Below are positions 37,124-46,174 of a DNA stretch of 64,000 nucleotides, in pieces. The stretch is taken from assembly GCA_963803245.1 (NCBI GenBank), contig CAWDLI010000015.1, positions 310,001 through 374,000 of the forward strand, in the 5' to 3' direction. The notes beneath the pieces were generated by a model, which worked only from the letters and a program-made list of their open reading frames with translations, was not told the DNA's origin and ran no database searches. The translations under genes were made by a program, and so were the position numbers. Origin of the DNA: JACVRW01 sp963803245 (GTDB taxonomy: Bacteria; Actinomycetota; Thermoleophilia; Solirubrobacterales; Thermoleophilaceae). Position 1 is the first letter of the stretch. Every line of letters begins with the position of its first letter.

Positions 37124-39604
37124 CTACCGAATCTCCGACGCGCGATCCCCGTAGATGGCAAAGACGTGCACGTCGGATCGAGAGAGGGTGCCGCCCTCGG
37201 GGTCGCTGCCGGAGAGCTCGAAGCCCGATTTGAGCGTGGCCGCGCCACGATCCGTCGCCACGTCCTTCCGTTCCGTGGTGGGTGCACCTTCGGCGACGAG
37301 CCGCCCCCCCACATAAAGGAGAACGCGCTCGGCACCCGCCTTGTTCGGAACCGCCGCCCAGCCGCGAACCGCAACGCCGCCCGGGAGCAGATCCACACCC
37401 TCGAGGACGCCCTCGACAGCGTGGGGCTCGATCCGAGCCTCCTCGCCTGAAGACCTCTTGATCACTCGCGTGCCTCCCTCCTCTACGAGCGCATAGCCGG
37501 CCGTCGTACTCTGAGCCAGGGCGGCCAGCGTGGCGCCAGCCCCTGAGCCCTGGAGCACGAAGACCTCGACGCGGTTCTCGCCGCTCCGGAACGAGCTGGG
37601 AGGCACGAGGGCCGTGAAGACGGTCTGACCGCGATTGCCGAAGCTTTCGGCGGTGGCGACAATGCGACCGTTGACCGCCACTGCCAGCGTCTCGCCCGAC
37701 CGCACGCCCGTCAGACGCCCGCTCACGAAGGAAGGAAGCACAGCGCCCTTCGGATTCACCACGCTCAGGCTTCGTGCTGCGTCCAGGTCCACTCTGCCCC
37801 CTGGGCGCCGGATGACCCGGAGGGAACTGGTCGGCCGATCAACGAGGACTGGGCCCGAGCCAAACGCGTAGAGGCTGTGCTGGTCTGGGAACGTGTCAGC
37901 GGTATCGGCCGCGAAAGCGTCACGCTGCCGAACGAAGGCGGGAAACGCCATTTCGACATCGCTCCCTTCGGGCGGCGCGACTCGGACCGTCGTAGTCCGC
38001 GGACGCGGGCGCCCTAGGAGCGACCTGCCGTCCGGCTTCCATGGGAGCTCAACGTTCAGGTAGTCCGCGATGGTCGGCAGCACATCCACCGACGTAGCCG
38101 GCCGATCATCGATGCGGCCCTTCCGCTGAGTGGGTGCCTTGATGAAGAGCGGGATGCTCGCCAGGTCGGCGAAGTTGGTCCGCGTCACACGGCGACGGGA
38201 GTCCCCGGGCCGAAAGCTCACTCCGTGGTCGGCCATGACGACGACGAGTGTCCGGTCGTAGAGCCCGGTACGGCGCAAGCGGCTCACGAGGCCGCCGATC
38301 AGCCGGTCCACGTACTGCGCCTGAAGGAGGTAGCGCTGAAATGCCTGGCGCGGCTGCCAAGCGACTCTGCCCCAGATCTCAGCGTCCGAGTTGAGGCCCG
38401 GTATCGCCCTGGCGTTCTCGGAGTACTGCTGGCCGGTCGGGAGGTAGAACCAGGGCAGGTGCGGCAGCAGGACGTGGGAGAAGTGGAGGTTCTTTCCACC
38501 GTCGTTCGGGCCGATTGTCCTGGTGAACGTCTCGAAGCTACGGCCCCGAGCCTGCGGGCTTGTCTGATCGGCACCCTTGACGGCACCGCTCACGAGCTCG
38601 GTGCTTCCCTCGAAGCTTCCGAAGGTCTGGTTGACCGGCGGCAGCCCAGATGCCAGGTCGTCCGGCAGCAGGCGCCGGAGGGTCACGATGCGAAGGTCCC
38701 GTGCCAGTGATCGCAGCCGGGTCGCCGCGGGCTGCCGCTGCCGCTCGCAAAGGCTGTCTGGACACATGTGGGACGCCGTCTCACGCACGTTGAGCTCGTA
38801 GTCGCTGCCCAGCAGGGTGAAGAGGTTGTTCGGGTAGTCGCTCGTCACGGGGAGTTTTTCGTCGCTGGCGCGGTCCGCAGACAAGATGGCCGGAACGGCA
38901 CGCGTCGTGTGATCGGTGATCGTGGTTGCGTTGCGGTACCAGGTGGCTCCACGTGCCAGGGCCGCGAAGTTCGGGAAGCGAGCGGCATTGATCCGGCCGT
39001 CCCGGGTTTGGAGATGAACGCCGGAGAATTCGTCCAGGATCACGAAGACCACCGGTGTCTCGCCCCCGACCGAGGCGCGCGCCGCGTCGTCGTCAGTCGG
39101 AAGCACCAGCTTCGAGACATCCGAGAACAGAAGGAAGAAAGCCAGGAACAGCGCGGGTGCCGGACTGAGCACGCTCAGCATGGAGGGCACGAAGCGTGTT
39201 CGCGCATAGCCGATTGCGAGACCGGCGCCCGCGATGAGGGCCAACGGGATCAGGAGGGCGCTCGAGCCGCTCGGCGCGGCGTCGGCGAGGACCTGCAGGA
39301 CAAACACTGCTGCCAGGCCGCCGATGAAGACGAGGTGGATTGCCCACCTCACGGCGGGAACTCGGAGAAACACGGCCTCCACGGCAACCAGGACGGTCGG
39401 CGGAAGCAGAACAATCCCGAAGGCCAACAACAGGATGTCGCCGCTCGTGTTGCCGCGAGCTACGAAAAACGCCGGATCGTCCGCCAAGACGTTGAAGAGC
39501 GGCTGCGCCATTCCGAACGTCCACAGGACCGCGAGGTGCAGCCAGACAATCGCAAGGATGCGGGCGGAGGGCCTGCGTCCGTCCGTGCGCTCAGGGTCCT
39601 CCAT
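37124..39604 (-). CDS. Membrane-anchored alkaline-phosphatase-superfamily (sulfatase-like) protein 1
   Basis: This 826-aa protein has four or five N-terminal membrane segments (VWLHLAVLWTFGMAQPL, ILLLAFGIVLLPPTVLVAV, WAIHLVFIGGLAAVFVLQVL, ALLIPLALIAGAGLAI, LFLAFFLLF). The extracytoplasmic enzyme domain has VVFVILDEFSG (metal Asp), TTITDHTTRAVPAIL (candidate Thr nucleophile) and VVVMADHGVSF (metal Asp-His). No C-x-P-S-R is present, so a phospho-group transferase or hydrolase like LtaS fits better than a sulfatase. The last 250 residues are beta-rich with a VRGWAAVPNKAGAERVLLYVGGRLV module. ATG 39604 or GTG 39613 may start it. Codon use looks less GC-extreme than its neighbours. Confidence 0.78.
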   Translation of the reverse strand: MEDPERTDGRRPSARILAIVWLHLAVLWTFGMAQPLFNVLADDPAFFVARGNTSGDILLLAFGIVLLPPTVLVAVEAVFLRVPAVRWAIHLVFIGGLAAVFVLQVLADAAPSGSSALLIPLALIAGAGLAIGYARTRFVPSMLSVLSPAPALFLAFFLLFSDVSKLVLPTDDDAARASVGGETPVVFVILDEFSGVHLQTRDGRINAARFPNFAALARGATWYRNATTITDHTTRAVPAILSADRASDEKLPVTSDYPNNLFTLLGSDYELNVRETASHMCPDSLCERQRQPAATRLRSLARDLRIVTLRRLLPDDLASGLPPVNQTFGSFEGSTELVSGAVKGADQTSPQARGRSFETFTRTIGPNDGGKNLHFSHVLLPHLPWFYLPTGQQYSENARAIPGLNSDAEIWGRVAWQPRQAFQRYLLQAQYVDRLIGGLVSRLRRTGLYDRTLVVVMADHGVSFRPGDSRRRVTRTNFADLASIPLFIKAPTQRKGRIDDRPATSVDVLPTIADYLNVELPWKPDGRSLLGRPRPRTTTVRVAPPEGSDVEMAFPAFVRQRDAFAADTADTFPDQHSLYAFGSGPVLVDRPTSSLRVIRRPGGRVDLDAARSLSVVNPKGAVLPSFVSGRLTGVRSGETLAVAVNGRIVATAESFGNRGQTVFTALVPPSSFRSGENRVEVFVLQGSGAGATLAALAQSTTAGYALVEEGGTRVIKRSSGEEARIEPHAVEGVLEGVDLLPGGVAVRGWAAVPNKAGAERVLLYVGGRLVAEGAPTTERKDVATDRGAATLKSGFELSGSDPEGGTLSRSDVHVFAIYGDRASEIR

Positions 39605-39670
39605 GTGATCCACCGGTCAACAACTTGTAAAGCATGGACCTAACCGTCGCGCCGGGTGTGCTCCTCGAGC

Positions 39671-40789
39671 CTAGGGTCGCGAACGCTCGAGCGCGCCCAG
39701 ATACACGCGGTGCAGCGCCTCGGCCTGGTGAGTCACCGTGAAGTTCTCGACCACCCGGCGGCGCGCCGCCTCGCCGAGCCGGGCCTGCAGGGCGGGGTCG
39801 GCCGCCAAACGCTCGATCGCGGTCGCGAGGGCCTCGGGGTCGTCGGGCGCCACCAGGATGCCCGCGTCGCCGGCAAGCTGCTCGGCGATCCCGTCGACCC
39901 GGGAGCCCACCACGGGAAGACCCGCCGCCATTGCGTCGAGGACGGTCAGCGGGAACGGGTCGCGGCGAGCCGGCAGCACGAACACGTCGAGCTCGGCCAG
40001 CTCGCGCGCCATGTCCACGCGCCCGACGTATCGCACTCCCGCGCGCTCGGCGGCCCCCACGAGGTCACGCGCCCACTCCTGGTCCGGGCCCGGCGCGAGC
40101 TCTCCGGCCATGCGGAGCTCGGCCGAGGGAAGGCGCCCGGCGAGGATGCCCGCGGCGCCCACGAACACGTCCGAGCCCTTGCGGTGCGAGACGGTGCCGG
40201 CGGTGCCGACGACGAGGTGGTCGCCGCTGCGCGCTCCGCGAACCTGGTCCGGCGGGTTCACGCCCTCGTAGACGATCGAGCAGGCAACACCGTGGCGGCG
40301 CAGGCGCTCCGCACAGGACGTGGAGCAGGCCGCCACGTTGCCGGCCGCGCGCCGGAGCACGGCCGCCGCCGCGCGCCCCCGCAGGTCGGGCGGCAGCATC
40401 TCGTGCACGTGCATCAGCGTGGTGCGTCCCTGCCCGCGCGAGGCGAGCAGCTCGGGGATCGTGACCAGCGTGTTGGCGTGGACCAGCGCCGGACCCTGCG
40501 ACGCGACCCAGGCGCGCAGGCGGCGGAGATACCCGGGGGCTCCGGTCAGCCGAGCAAGCGGGCCGGGCGGCTCTGAGAGCGCACGCAGGCTGTACCGGAG
40601 CGGCCGCGGCTCACCCCCCACCTCGTACCCGCGCCGGACGAGCTCGTCCCTGGCGGCTCCCTCCCCCGGCACCCAGAACGCGAAGCGCCAGCCCTGCCGC
40701 TCGAGGTAGGGCAACGTGCCGAGGACGGAGTTGGTGGCCCCCCCGAGCTGCGGCTCGTGGAGCAGGATCAGGACCTTCTTGTCGATCAC
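39671..40789 (-). CDS. GT4-family glycosyltransferase
   Basis: A 372-aa GT-B enzyme beginning IDKKVLILLHEPQLGGATNSVLG. It shows PALVHANTLVTIPELLA and STSCAERLRRHGVACSIVYEGVN in the first half. The donor-binding half has VVGTAGTVSHRKGSDVFVGAAGIL, VRYVGRVDMARELAELDVFVLPARRDPFPLTVLDAMAAGLPVV (the E-x7-E-like region with D-P-F-P) and ILVAPDDPEALA. I chose the GTG at 40789 since the 49 upstream codons look non-coding. It lies 66 nt upstream of the sulfatase-like gene in the same direction. Donor and acceptor sugars cannot be told from sequence. Confidence 0.88.
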   Translation of the reverse strand: MIDKKVLILLHEPQLGGATNSVLGTLPYLERQGWRFAFWVPGEGAARDELVRRGYEVGGEPRPLRYSLRALSEPPGPLARLTGAPGYLRRLRAWVASQGPALVHANTLVTIPELLASRGQGRTTLMHVHEMLPPDLRGRAAAAVLRRAAGNVAACSTSCAERLRRHGVACSIVYEGVNPPDQVRGARSGDHLVVGTAGTVSHRKGSDVFVGAAGILAGRLPSAELRMAGELAPGPDQEWARDLVGAAERAGVRYVGRVDMARELAELDVFVLPARRDPFPLTVLDAMAAGLPVVGSRVDGIAEQLAGDAGILVAPDDPEALATAIERLAADPALQARLGEAARRRVVENFTVTHQAEALHRVYLGALERSRP

Positions 40790-40883
40790 AGGCGCACCGG
40801 CTCGAGGATAAACCGGGTCCGGAGCGGCTGAGCCGGGCTCGGCTCCGGCGCGCGTCAAAAAGACCTCGTCTAGAGTCGCCGCG

Positions 40884-42233
40884 ATGGCAAGCCGAACCCC
40901 AGACGAGCTCGCGAGCGCGGGCGACACGCTCGACACGCTCCGCGCGGAGGCCCTGTCCGCCGTGCGGCGCTACGCGGAGGAGGCGTTCGACGAGCACGAG
41001 TTCATCCCCGGTGAGACGAACGTGCCCGTTGCCGGACGCGTGATCGGCGCGCCGGAGCTCGAGGCGCTCGTCGACGCCTCGCTCGACGGCTGGCTGACCG
41101 AGGGCCGCTTCGCGCGCGCCTTCTCCGAGGCGTTCGCGGGCGTCGTGGGCCGCTCGCAGTCCTTCCTGGTCGGCTCGGGATCCCAGGCCAACCTGCTCGC
41201 GGTCGCCGCCACCACCTCGCATCTGCACGAGCGGCCGCTCCAGCCGGGCGACGAGGTGATCACACCCGCGCTCGGGTTCTCCACCACCGTGGGACCGCTC
41301 TACCAGTACGGGCTCGTGCCGGTCTACGTGGACGTGGAGCTCGACACCTTCAACCCGACCCTCGAGACCATCGCCGCCGCGGTGAGCGACCGCACCCGGG
41401 CGATCCTCGTGGCGCACTGCCTGGGCAACCCGTTCGACGTGGAAGGCGTGGCCGAGCTCTGCCGCGAGCACGACCTGGTGCTGATCGAGGACTGCTGCGA
41501 CGCGCTCGGCTCCACCTACGACGGGAAGCCCGTGGGCAGCTTCGGGCAGGCCGCGACGTTCTCGTTCTACCCCGCTCACCACATGACGACCGGCGAGGGC
41601 GGGGCGGTCGTGGCCGATGACCCGACCTGGCTGCGAGCGATCGGCTCGCTCCGCGAATGGGGCCGCGACTGCTGGTGCCCGCCCGGCGTGAACGACGCCT
41701 GCGGCAAGCGCTTCGAGGGCCGCTTCGGCGAGCTTCCGGCCGGATTCGACCACAAGTACGTGTTCTCGCACGTGGGCTTCAACTTCAAGGTGACCGACAT
41801 GCAGGCGTCGCTCGGCCTTGCGCAGCTCGAGCGCCTCGAGGGCTTCGGCGCGCGCAGGCGCCAGAACTTCACGCGACTGCACGACGCGCTCTCGCCGCTC
41901 GAGGACAGGCTCGTCCTGCCGCGCGCGATCGAGAAGGCCGATCCCTCCTGGTTCGGCTACCCGTTCACGCTGCGCGAGGGCAGCTCGGACGATCGCCGGG
42001 ACCTCCAGCGCTTCCTCCTCGAGCGCAAGATCGACAACCGGCTGCTGCTGGGCGGCAACCTGACGCGCCAGCCGGGCTTCCTCGGACGCGAGCACCGCAT
42101 TCCGGCGCCGCTGGACAACGCCGACCGCGTGATGGACGCCTCGGTGTGGGTCGGCTGCTATCCAGGCCTGAGCGACGAGATGGTCGACTGGATCGCCGAG
42201 TCGATCACCGCCTTCCTGGCCACCCGCGCCTAG
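40884..42233 (+). CDS. rfbH: RfbH-type CDP-6-deoxy-hexulose 3-dehydrase (E1), PLP/[2Fe-2S] enzyme
   Basis: The 449-aa protein has the DegT/AHBA fold but the PLP-anchoring Lys is replaced by His in SFYPAHHMTTGEGG. This is the hallmark of the E1 dehydrase that removes the 3-hydroxyl on the way to 3,6-dideoxyhexoses. The iron-sulphur cysteines expected for E1 are present: ECxx in LIEDCCDALG and the cluster REWGRDCWCPPGVNDACGKRF. The ATG at 40884 opens the frame after a 94-nt gap from a divergent glycosyltransferase. No E3 reductase, CDP-glucose pyrophosphorylase or CDP-glucose dehydratase is visible in the window, so these must lie elsewhere. A plain aminotransferase is excluded by the His. Confidence 0.9.
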   Translation: MASRTPDELASAGDTLDTLRAEALSAVRRYAEEAFDEHEFIPGETNVPVAGRVIGAPELEALVDASLDGWLTEGRFARAFSEAFAGVVGRSQSFLVGSGSQANLLAVAATTSHLHERPLQPGDEVITPALGFSTTVGPLYQYGLVPVYVDVELDTFNPTLETIAAAVSDRTRAILVAHCLGNPFDVEGVAELCREHDLVLIEDCCDALGSTYDGKPVGSFGQAATFSFYPAHHMTTGEGGAVVADDPTWLRAIGSLREWGRDCWCPPGVNDACGKRFEGRFGELPAGFDHKYVFSHVGFNFKVTDMQASLGLAQLERLEGFGARRRQNFTRLHDALSPLEDRLVLPRAIEKADPSWFGYPFTLREGSSDDRRDLQRFLLERKIDNRLLLGGNLTRQPGFLGREHRIPAPLDNADRVMDASVWVGCYPGLSDEMVDWIAESITAFLATRA

Positions 42234-42242
42234 ACTGATCCA

Positions 42243-43136
42243 GTGGCCGCCGCAACCAGTCGCACCCGCTATCGACTGACCTCGTACCTGTATTCGGTGC
42301 CGGCCGGACGCCTGCTGGTCACCGGCGCCCGCAACCTCGTGTACGGCTCGCTGGACGCCCTCGACTCCGCGCGCGGACGCGACAACGAGCTGGTGCCGCC
42401 GCGCCGGCTGGGCTACGTGGGCGCCGGCAACTTCCGCGCCGTGGGACAGGAGTTCCTCGGCCATTTCAAGGAGCTCGGCGGCCTTCGCCCGGAGCACGAC
42501 GTGCTCGACGTGGGCTGTGGCATCGGGCGCATGGCGGTGCCCCTGACGGGCTACCTCGCGCCCACGAGCAGCTACGAGGGCTTCGACATCGTGCCCGCCG
42601 GTGTGCGCTGGTGCGAGGAGAACATCACGCAGCGGTTCCCGAACTTCCGGTTCCAGGTGGCCGACATCTACAACCAGCGCTACAACCCGGGCGGGTCAGC
42701 CACCAGCGCGAACTACGACTTCCCGTTTCCGGACGACAGCTTCGACTTCGCCTACGCGACGTCGGTGTTCACGCACATGCTGCCCGCGGACGTGGAGAAC
42801 TACGTGAAGGAGCTGGGCCGCGTGCTGAGGCCCGGCGGACGTGCCCTCAACACCTTCTTCCTCCTCAACAGCTCGAACGGCCGCGGCCCGGGCTCGGACC
42901 GGGCCACCATCCCCTTCTCCGTGAAGGAGGACGGCTACTGGGCCGTGAGCAGCCGCACCCCGGAGGTGGCGGTGGCATACGAGGAGGACGACGTGCGCAA
43001 GCTCTACGAGCGTCACGGGTTCAGCGTCGAGGGCCAGATCCACCCCGGCACCTGGGTGGGGGCCGACGGCCCCAGCTTCCAGGACATCGTCGTGGCCACG
43101 CGGGGCGACGCACGTGGCGCCGGCGCCGACACCTGA
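42243..43136 (+). CDS. Class I AdoMet-dependent methyltransferase
   Basis: This 297-aa protein starts at a GTG (MAAATSRTRYRLTSYL). The AdoMet fold is clear: HDVLDVGCGIGRMAVPLTGYL (motif I), YEGFDIVPAGVRWCEENI, DFAYATSVFTHMLPADVENYVKELGRVLRPGGRAL (motifs post-II and III). The C-terminal part VAVAYEEDDVRKLYERHGFSVEGQI is typical of small-molecule or sugar methyltransferases in polysaccharide loci. It is 9 nt after the dehydrase gene and overlaps the flippase start by 23 nt, so the three are co-transcribed. A sugar O-methyl cap is plausible. Confidence 0.85.
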   Translation: MAAATSRTRYRLTSYLYSVPAGRLLVTGARNLVYGSLDALDSARGRDNELVPPRRLGYVGAGNFRAVGQEFLGHFKELGGLRPEHDVLDVGCGIGRMAVPLTGYLAPTSSYEGFDIVPAGVRWCEENITQRFPNFRFQVADIYNQRYNPGGSATSANYDFPFPDDSFDFAYATSVFTHMLPADVENYVKELGRVLRPGGRALNTFFLLNSSNGRGPGSDRATIPFSVKEDGYWAVSSRTPEVAVAYEEDDVRKLYERHGFSVEGQIHPGTWVGADGPSFQDIVVATRGDARGAGADT

Positions 43137-44637
43137 GCACCCCTCGGGCCACGCGGGGAGAGGCGACCACGTCGAGGCCGCCGTGCGCATCGGGCGCGGG
43201 ACCGCGGTCACGTGGATCGCCTGGATCGCCAGCCGCGCGCTGACGCTCGTCACGCTGGTGCTGCTCGCGCGAGCGCTGCCCGCTCAGGACCTGGGTGCGC
43301 TGCTCGCCGCCGTGGCGATGGGGACGCTCGGGTCGGCCCTGGCCATGGGCGGGCTGCCCGACGCGACCACCAGGAGCGCCGTCGCCGGCGGCGACCAGAC
43401 CGAGTTCGGCCGCGGCGACCTGATGCAGTCGCTGAGGCGATTCGGCATCTCGCTCCCCGTGATCCTCGCGCTGCTCGTGGTGATGGCGGCCAACACCTCC
43501 GGGGGCGACAAGGGCGAGCTCGTGGTCGCGGGGCTGTTGCTCGCCCTCACACAGGGCGGGACCGGCATCGTCGCGTCGGTGTTCCGTGCCCGCGGCCAGG
43601 CGGCGCGGTACGCGCTCGCCACATCGCTGCTCGCCGCGATCGGCCGCACCGCCGTGGCAGTGGCCGCGCTCGCCCTCGACGCCGATTCGTCGGTCGTCCT
43701 CTGGACCTTCGTGCTCATCAACGCCGGGGTAATCGCGATCACCTGGCGCAGCGCCGTGACCGGGCTCCCGGACACCACCTCGCGGTCGGAGGGACAGGGA
43801 GCGCTTCACCTGGGCGGGACGCTGTGGAGCCTCCTCTGGAACCTCGACGTCGTCGTGGTGGGCCTGGTGCTCGGCACGGAGGAGGCCGGCGTCTACGGCG
43901 TGGCCCTACGAATCGCGGAGTTCAGCCTGCAGTTCTGGCTTGCCCTGGGCGTGCTCTACCTCCCCGAGGCCACGAAGCTCGCCGTCGCGTCGCAGCTCGA
44001 CGGGCTGCGGCTGGTGTATCGCGCCGCCTCCCGCTGGTCCACCCTCGTGATCGTGCTGGTGGCCGGCGTGGGGTTCCTCACCGCCCCCGCGCTCTCCGAG
44101 CTGATCTACCCGAAGGACCCCGGGACCACCACCGAGCTGCTGCGAATCCTGTTCGCCGGCTACGGCTTCCAGGGGGCTCTGGGCCCCGCCTACCCGACGC
44201 TGGTCGCGGTGGGCGCGTACAGGCAGATCCGCAACGCCTCGCTCGCGTTCATTCCGGCGATCCTCGTCCTGACGATCGGGCTCACCCAGGCCTTCGGCGT
44301 CGTGGGCGCCGCGTGCGCGACCCTGGGTTGCTACGTCGTGATGGGGATCTGGTGGGTCGTGCTCGTCGACCGCGATCTGGGTGCCTGGCCATTCGATCGC
44401 CTGTACCTGCGGGCCGTGATCGGGCTCGCGGCCACGCTCGCCCTGGTGGCCGTGACCTTCCGCGTGACGGAACCGAGCGGCTCCCTGCTCTCCGTCTCCG
44501 TGTCGACGGTGGTGGGGGTGGCCGCGTGGGGGGCCTTCATGTACCTGGCGCGCCCTCTCACCGCGACCGAGCTTCGGATCGTCGGGCGCCTGAGGCAGCG
44601 CGTCACGGGCGTGAAGCCCGCCGCGGTCCCCCGCTGA
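43114..44637 (+). CDS. Oligosaccharide flippase (Wzx/MOP superfamily)
   Basis: The 507-aa protein has about twelve to fourteen membrane helices. The first, GTAVTWIAWIASRALTLVTLVLLARAL, carries the usual Wzx opening, and the core contains LWSLLWNLDVVVVGLVLGTEEAGVYGVALRIAEF. Such flippases turn undecaprenyl-linked oligosaccharide to the outer face of the membrane. The GTG at 43114 overlaps the methyltransferase end; an internal start closer to VRIGRGTAV is possible. It converges on the polymerase gene with 4 nt between the stops. It is the only flippase-like gene in the window, matching one polymer pathway. Confidence 0.88.
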   Translation: MAPAPTPEHPSGHAGRGDHVEAAVRIGRGTAVTWIAWIASRALTLVTLVLLARALPAQDLGALLAAVAMGTLGSALAMGGLPDATTRSAVAGGDQTEFGRGDLMQSLRRFGISLPVILALLVVMAANTSGGDKGELVVAGLLLALTQGGTGIVASVFRARGQAARYALATSLLAAIGRTAVAVAALALDADSSVVLWTFVLINAGVIAITWRSAVTGLPDTTSRSEGQGALHLGGTLWSLLWNLDVVVVGLVLGTEEAGVYGVALRIAEFSLQFWLALGVLYLPEATKLAVASQLDGLRLVYRAASRWSTLVIVLVAGVGFLTAPALSELIYPKDPGTTTELLRILFAGYGFQGALGPAYPTLVAVGAYRQIRNASLAFIPAILVLTIGLTQAFGVVGAACATLGCYVVMGIWWVVLVDRDLGAWPFDRLYLRAVIGLAATLALVAVTFRVTEPSGSLLSVSVSTVVGVAAWGAFMYLARPLTATELRIVGRLRQRVTGVKPAAVPR

Positions 44638-44641
44638 GCGC

Positions 44642-46174
44642 CTACGCGGAGGCTCCGCCCGGGCGCCGCGTGGCCCCCACGAGCCTGCGGCCCAGCCGCG
44701 CGCTGACCGGCCGGATCAGGTACATCGCCGCGAGCAGCGGCAGCCCGAACGTGATGACGAACCCCAGCGCCACCGCATAGGTGGTCGTCAGCTCCATGTA
44801 GAAGACGACCAGGCCGAGCGCGTAGAGCACTGCCCGGTACTCCCGCCCCGCACCCGTGGCGCCCGCGGCCACGAGGCCGAGCAGCGCACGGGCCAGCAGG
44901 CCGAAGAGCAGCGATCCGACGATCACCCCCGGGAAGCCGAAGTCGTTCCAGAAGTCCCCGATGACGGTGTAGGGCCGGCCCGCCTTGAGCTCGTTCCCCC
45001 AGACGATCTTGCGGAACTCGATGTCGCCCCCCTCCGGCTTGTCCGGGGCGATCCTGCCGGGCACGTACGAGTAGAACGCGTCCACGATCCCCTCGCCGTA
45101 ACGGAATGGCGCGGGGCGGTGGTACTCGTGCTCCGATCCGATCACGCTGGTCGCGAGGAAGAGGTTGTCGAACTCGGTCGTGTCGTTGAGGATCCCGCGC
45201 GGGTCGGCGATGTAGGCGGGTGCCGAGGTGATCGCCTCGCTTATCGACTCCTCGCGGGTGGCCTGGCGGATGCCCAGGAGGCCGGCGGCGAAGACCACCA
45301 CGACGAGGAAGCCGCCCACGACCCACCTGAGCCGCCACGGGCGCCAGATGTAGTGGGTCACCACCGCCACCGCCAGCAGCGACAGAAAGACCCGGGTGCG
45401 CGTTCCCGCGACGGCGTAGTACGCGCACACCTCCAGCGTGACGGCCAGGAACGCGACCCTGGCCCGCGTGGTGCGCGGCGGGCTCCACGCGGCCCAGACG
45501 AGCAGTCCCACGGTCCCGAAGCCGAGCAGGGTCTGGTACGCGAGCCCCGTGTCGAGGACCTTCTGGTGCAGCATGTTGTTCGCGGCCCCTGACAGGCCGC
45601 CCACCTTCACGAGCACGGCAATCTGGCCCACGAGGGCGATCAGGAGACACGCCCCGACCACGACCGGGACGTCCATCCGCCCGGTGTAGCCGGCGCCCAC
45701 CCGCGAGAGGCGCGAGGCGAGCGAACGGCCCCACGGGAGCAGATAGCCGATGAGCGCGAGCCCGAGGAAGATGGCCACCGCCGCGATCGCCCGGGTGAGT
45801 GCCGGCTCGAGTCCCTCCTGAAGCTCGCGCGTCACGAAGAGGGCGGTCTCCTGGTTGTCGATGCGGAGCAGCCGCTCCACGTCGGAAGACTCGAAGTGCC
45901 AGCTCTGCAGGTCGTCCACGCTGAGGAACAGGTCCAGCGGCCGGGCCGCGAACGAGGTGAGGCCCACGGCGGCGAGCACCGTGAGCGGCTCGAAGAAACG
46001 GCCCCTCCTCATCTGGATGAAGAGGACCACCGCCGAGAGCGCTCCGCAGAAAGCGAGCAGCACCCAGGCCACCGGCGCGCCCCCGATCGCCACGACCAGC
46101 GCAGCCACGAGCAGCCCGGCGGCGCCGACGGCCACGGCGGCGCGCTCGACCCTGTCCAGCGCACTCCAGCTCAT
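44642..46174 (-). CDS. O-antigen/oligosaccharide repeat polymerase (Wzy-like)
   Basis: A 510-aa protein with about eleven or twelve hydrophobic segments and a long outside loop (residues about 310-400: SAPAYIADPRGILNDTTEFDNLFLATSVIGSEHEYHRPAPFRYG). This fits the Wzy/O-antigen polymerase family, which is diverse and recognised mainly by topology. Short Arg-rich spots such as GTRTRVFLSLLA are also common in this group. Its ATG overlaps the stop of the upstream lipoprotein gene (ATGA). Placement next to the flippase supports the role; sequence alone cannot exclude a WaaL-like ligase. Confidence 0.8.
   Translation of the reverse strand: MSWSALDRVERAAVAVGAAGLLVAALVVAIGGAPVAWVLLAFCGALSAVVLFIQMRRGRFFEPLTVLAAVGLTSFAARPLDLFLSVDDLQSWHFESSDVERLLRIDNQETALFVTRELQEGLEPALTRAIAAVAIFLGLALIGYLLPWGRSLASRLSRVGAGYTGRMDVPVVVGACLLIALVGQIAVLVKVGGLSGAANNMLHQKVLDTGLAYQTLLGFGTVGLLVWAAWSPPRTTRARVAFLAVTLEVCAYYAVAGTRTRVFLSLLAVAVVTHYIWRPWRLRWVVGGFLVVVVFAAGLLGIRQATREESISEAITSAPAYIADPRGILNDTTEFDNLFLATSVIGSEHEYHRPAPFRYGEGIVDAFYSYVPGRIAPDKPEGGDIEFRKIVWGNELKAGRPYTVIGDFWNDFGFPGVIVGSLLFGLLARALLGLVAAGATGAGREYRAVLYALGLVVFYMELTTTYAVALGFVITFGLPLLAAMYLIRPVSARLGRRLVGATRRPGGASA

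Noticed and set aside
40884..42233. Plain DegT/DnrJ sugar aminotransferase
   Set aside because: The PLP Lys is replaced by His and the iron-sulphur Cys set is present, which defines the RfbH dehydrase.
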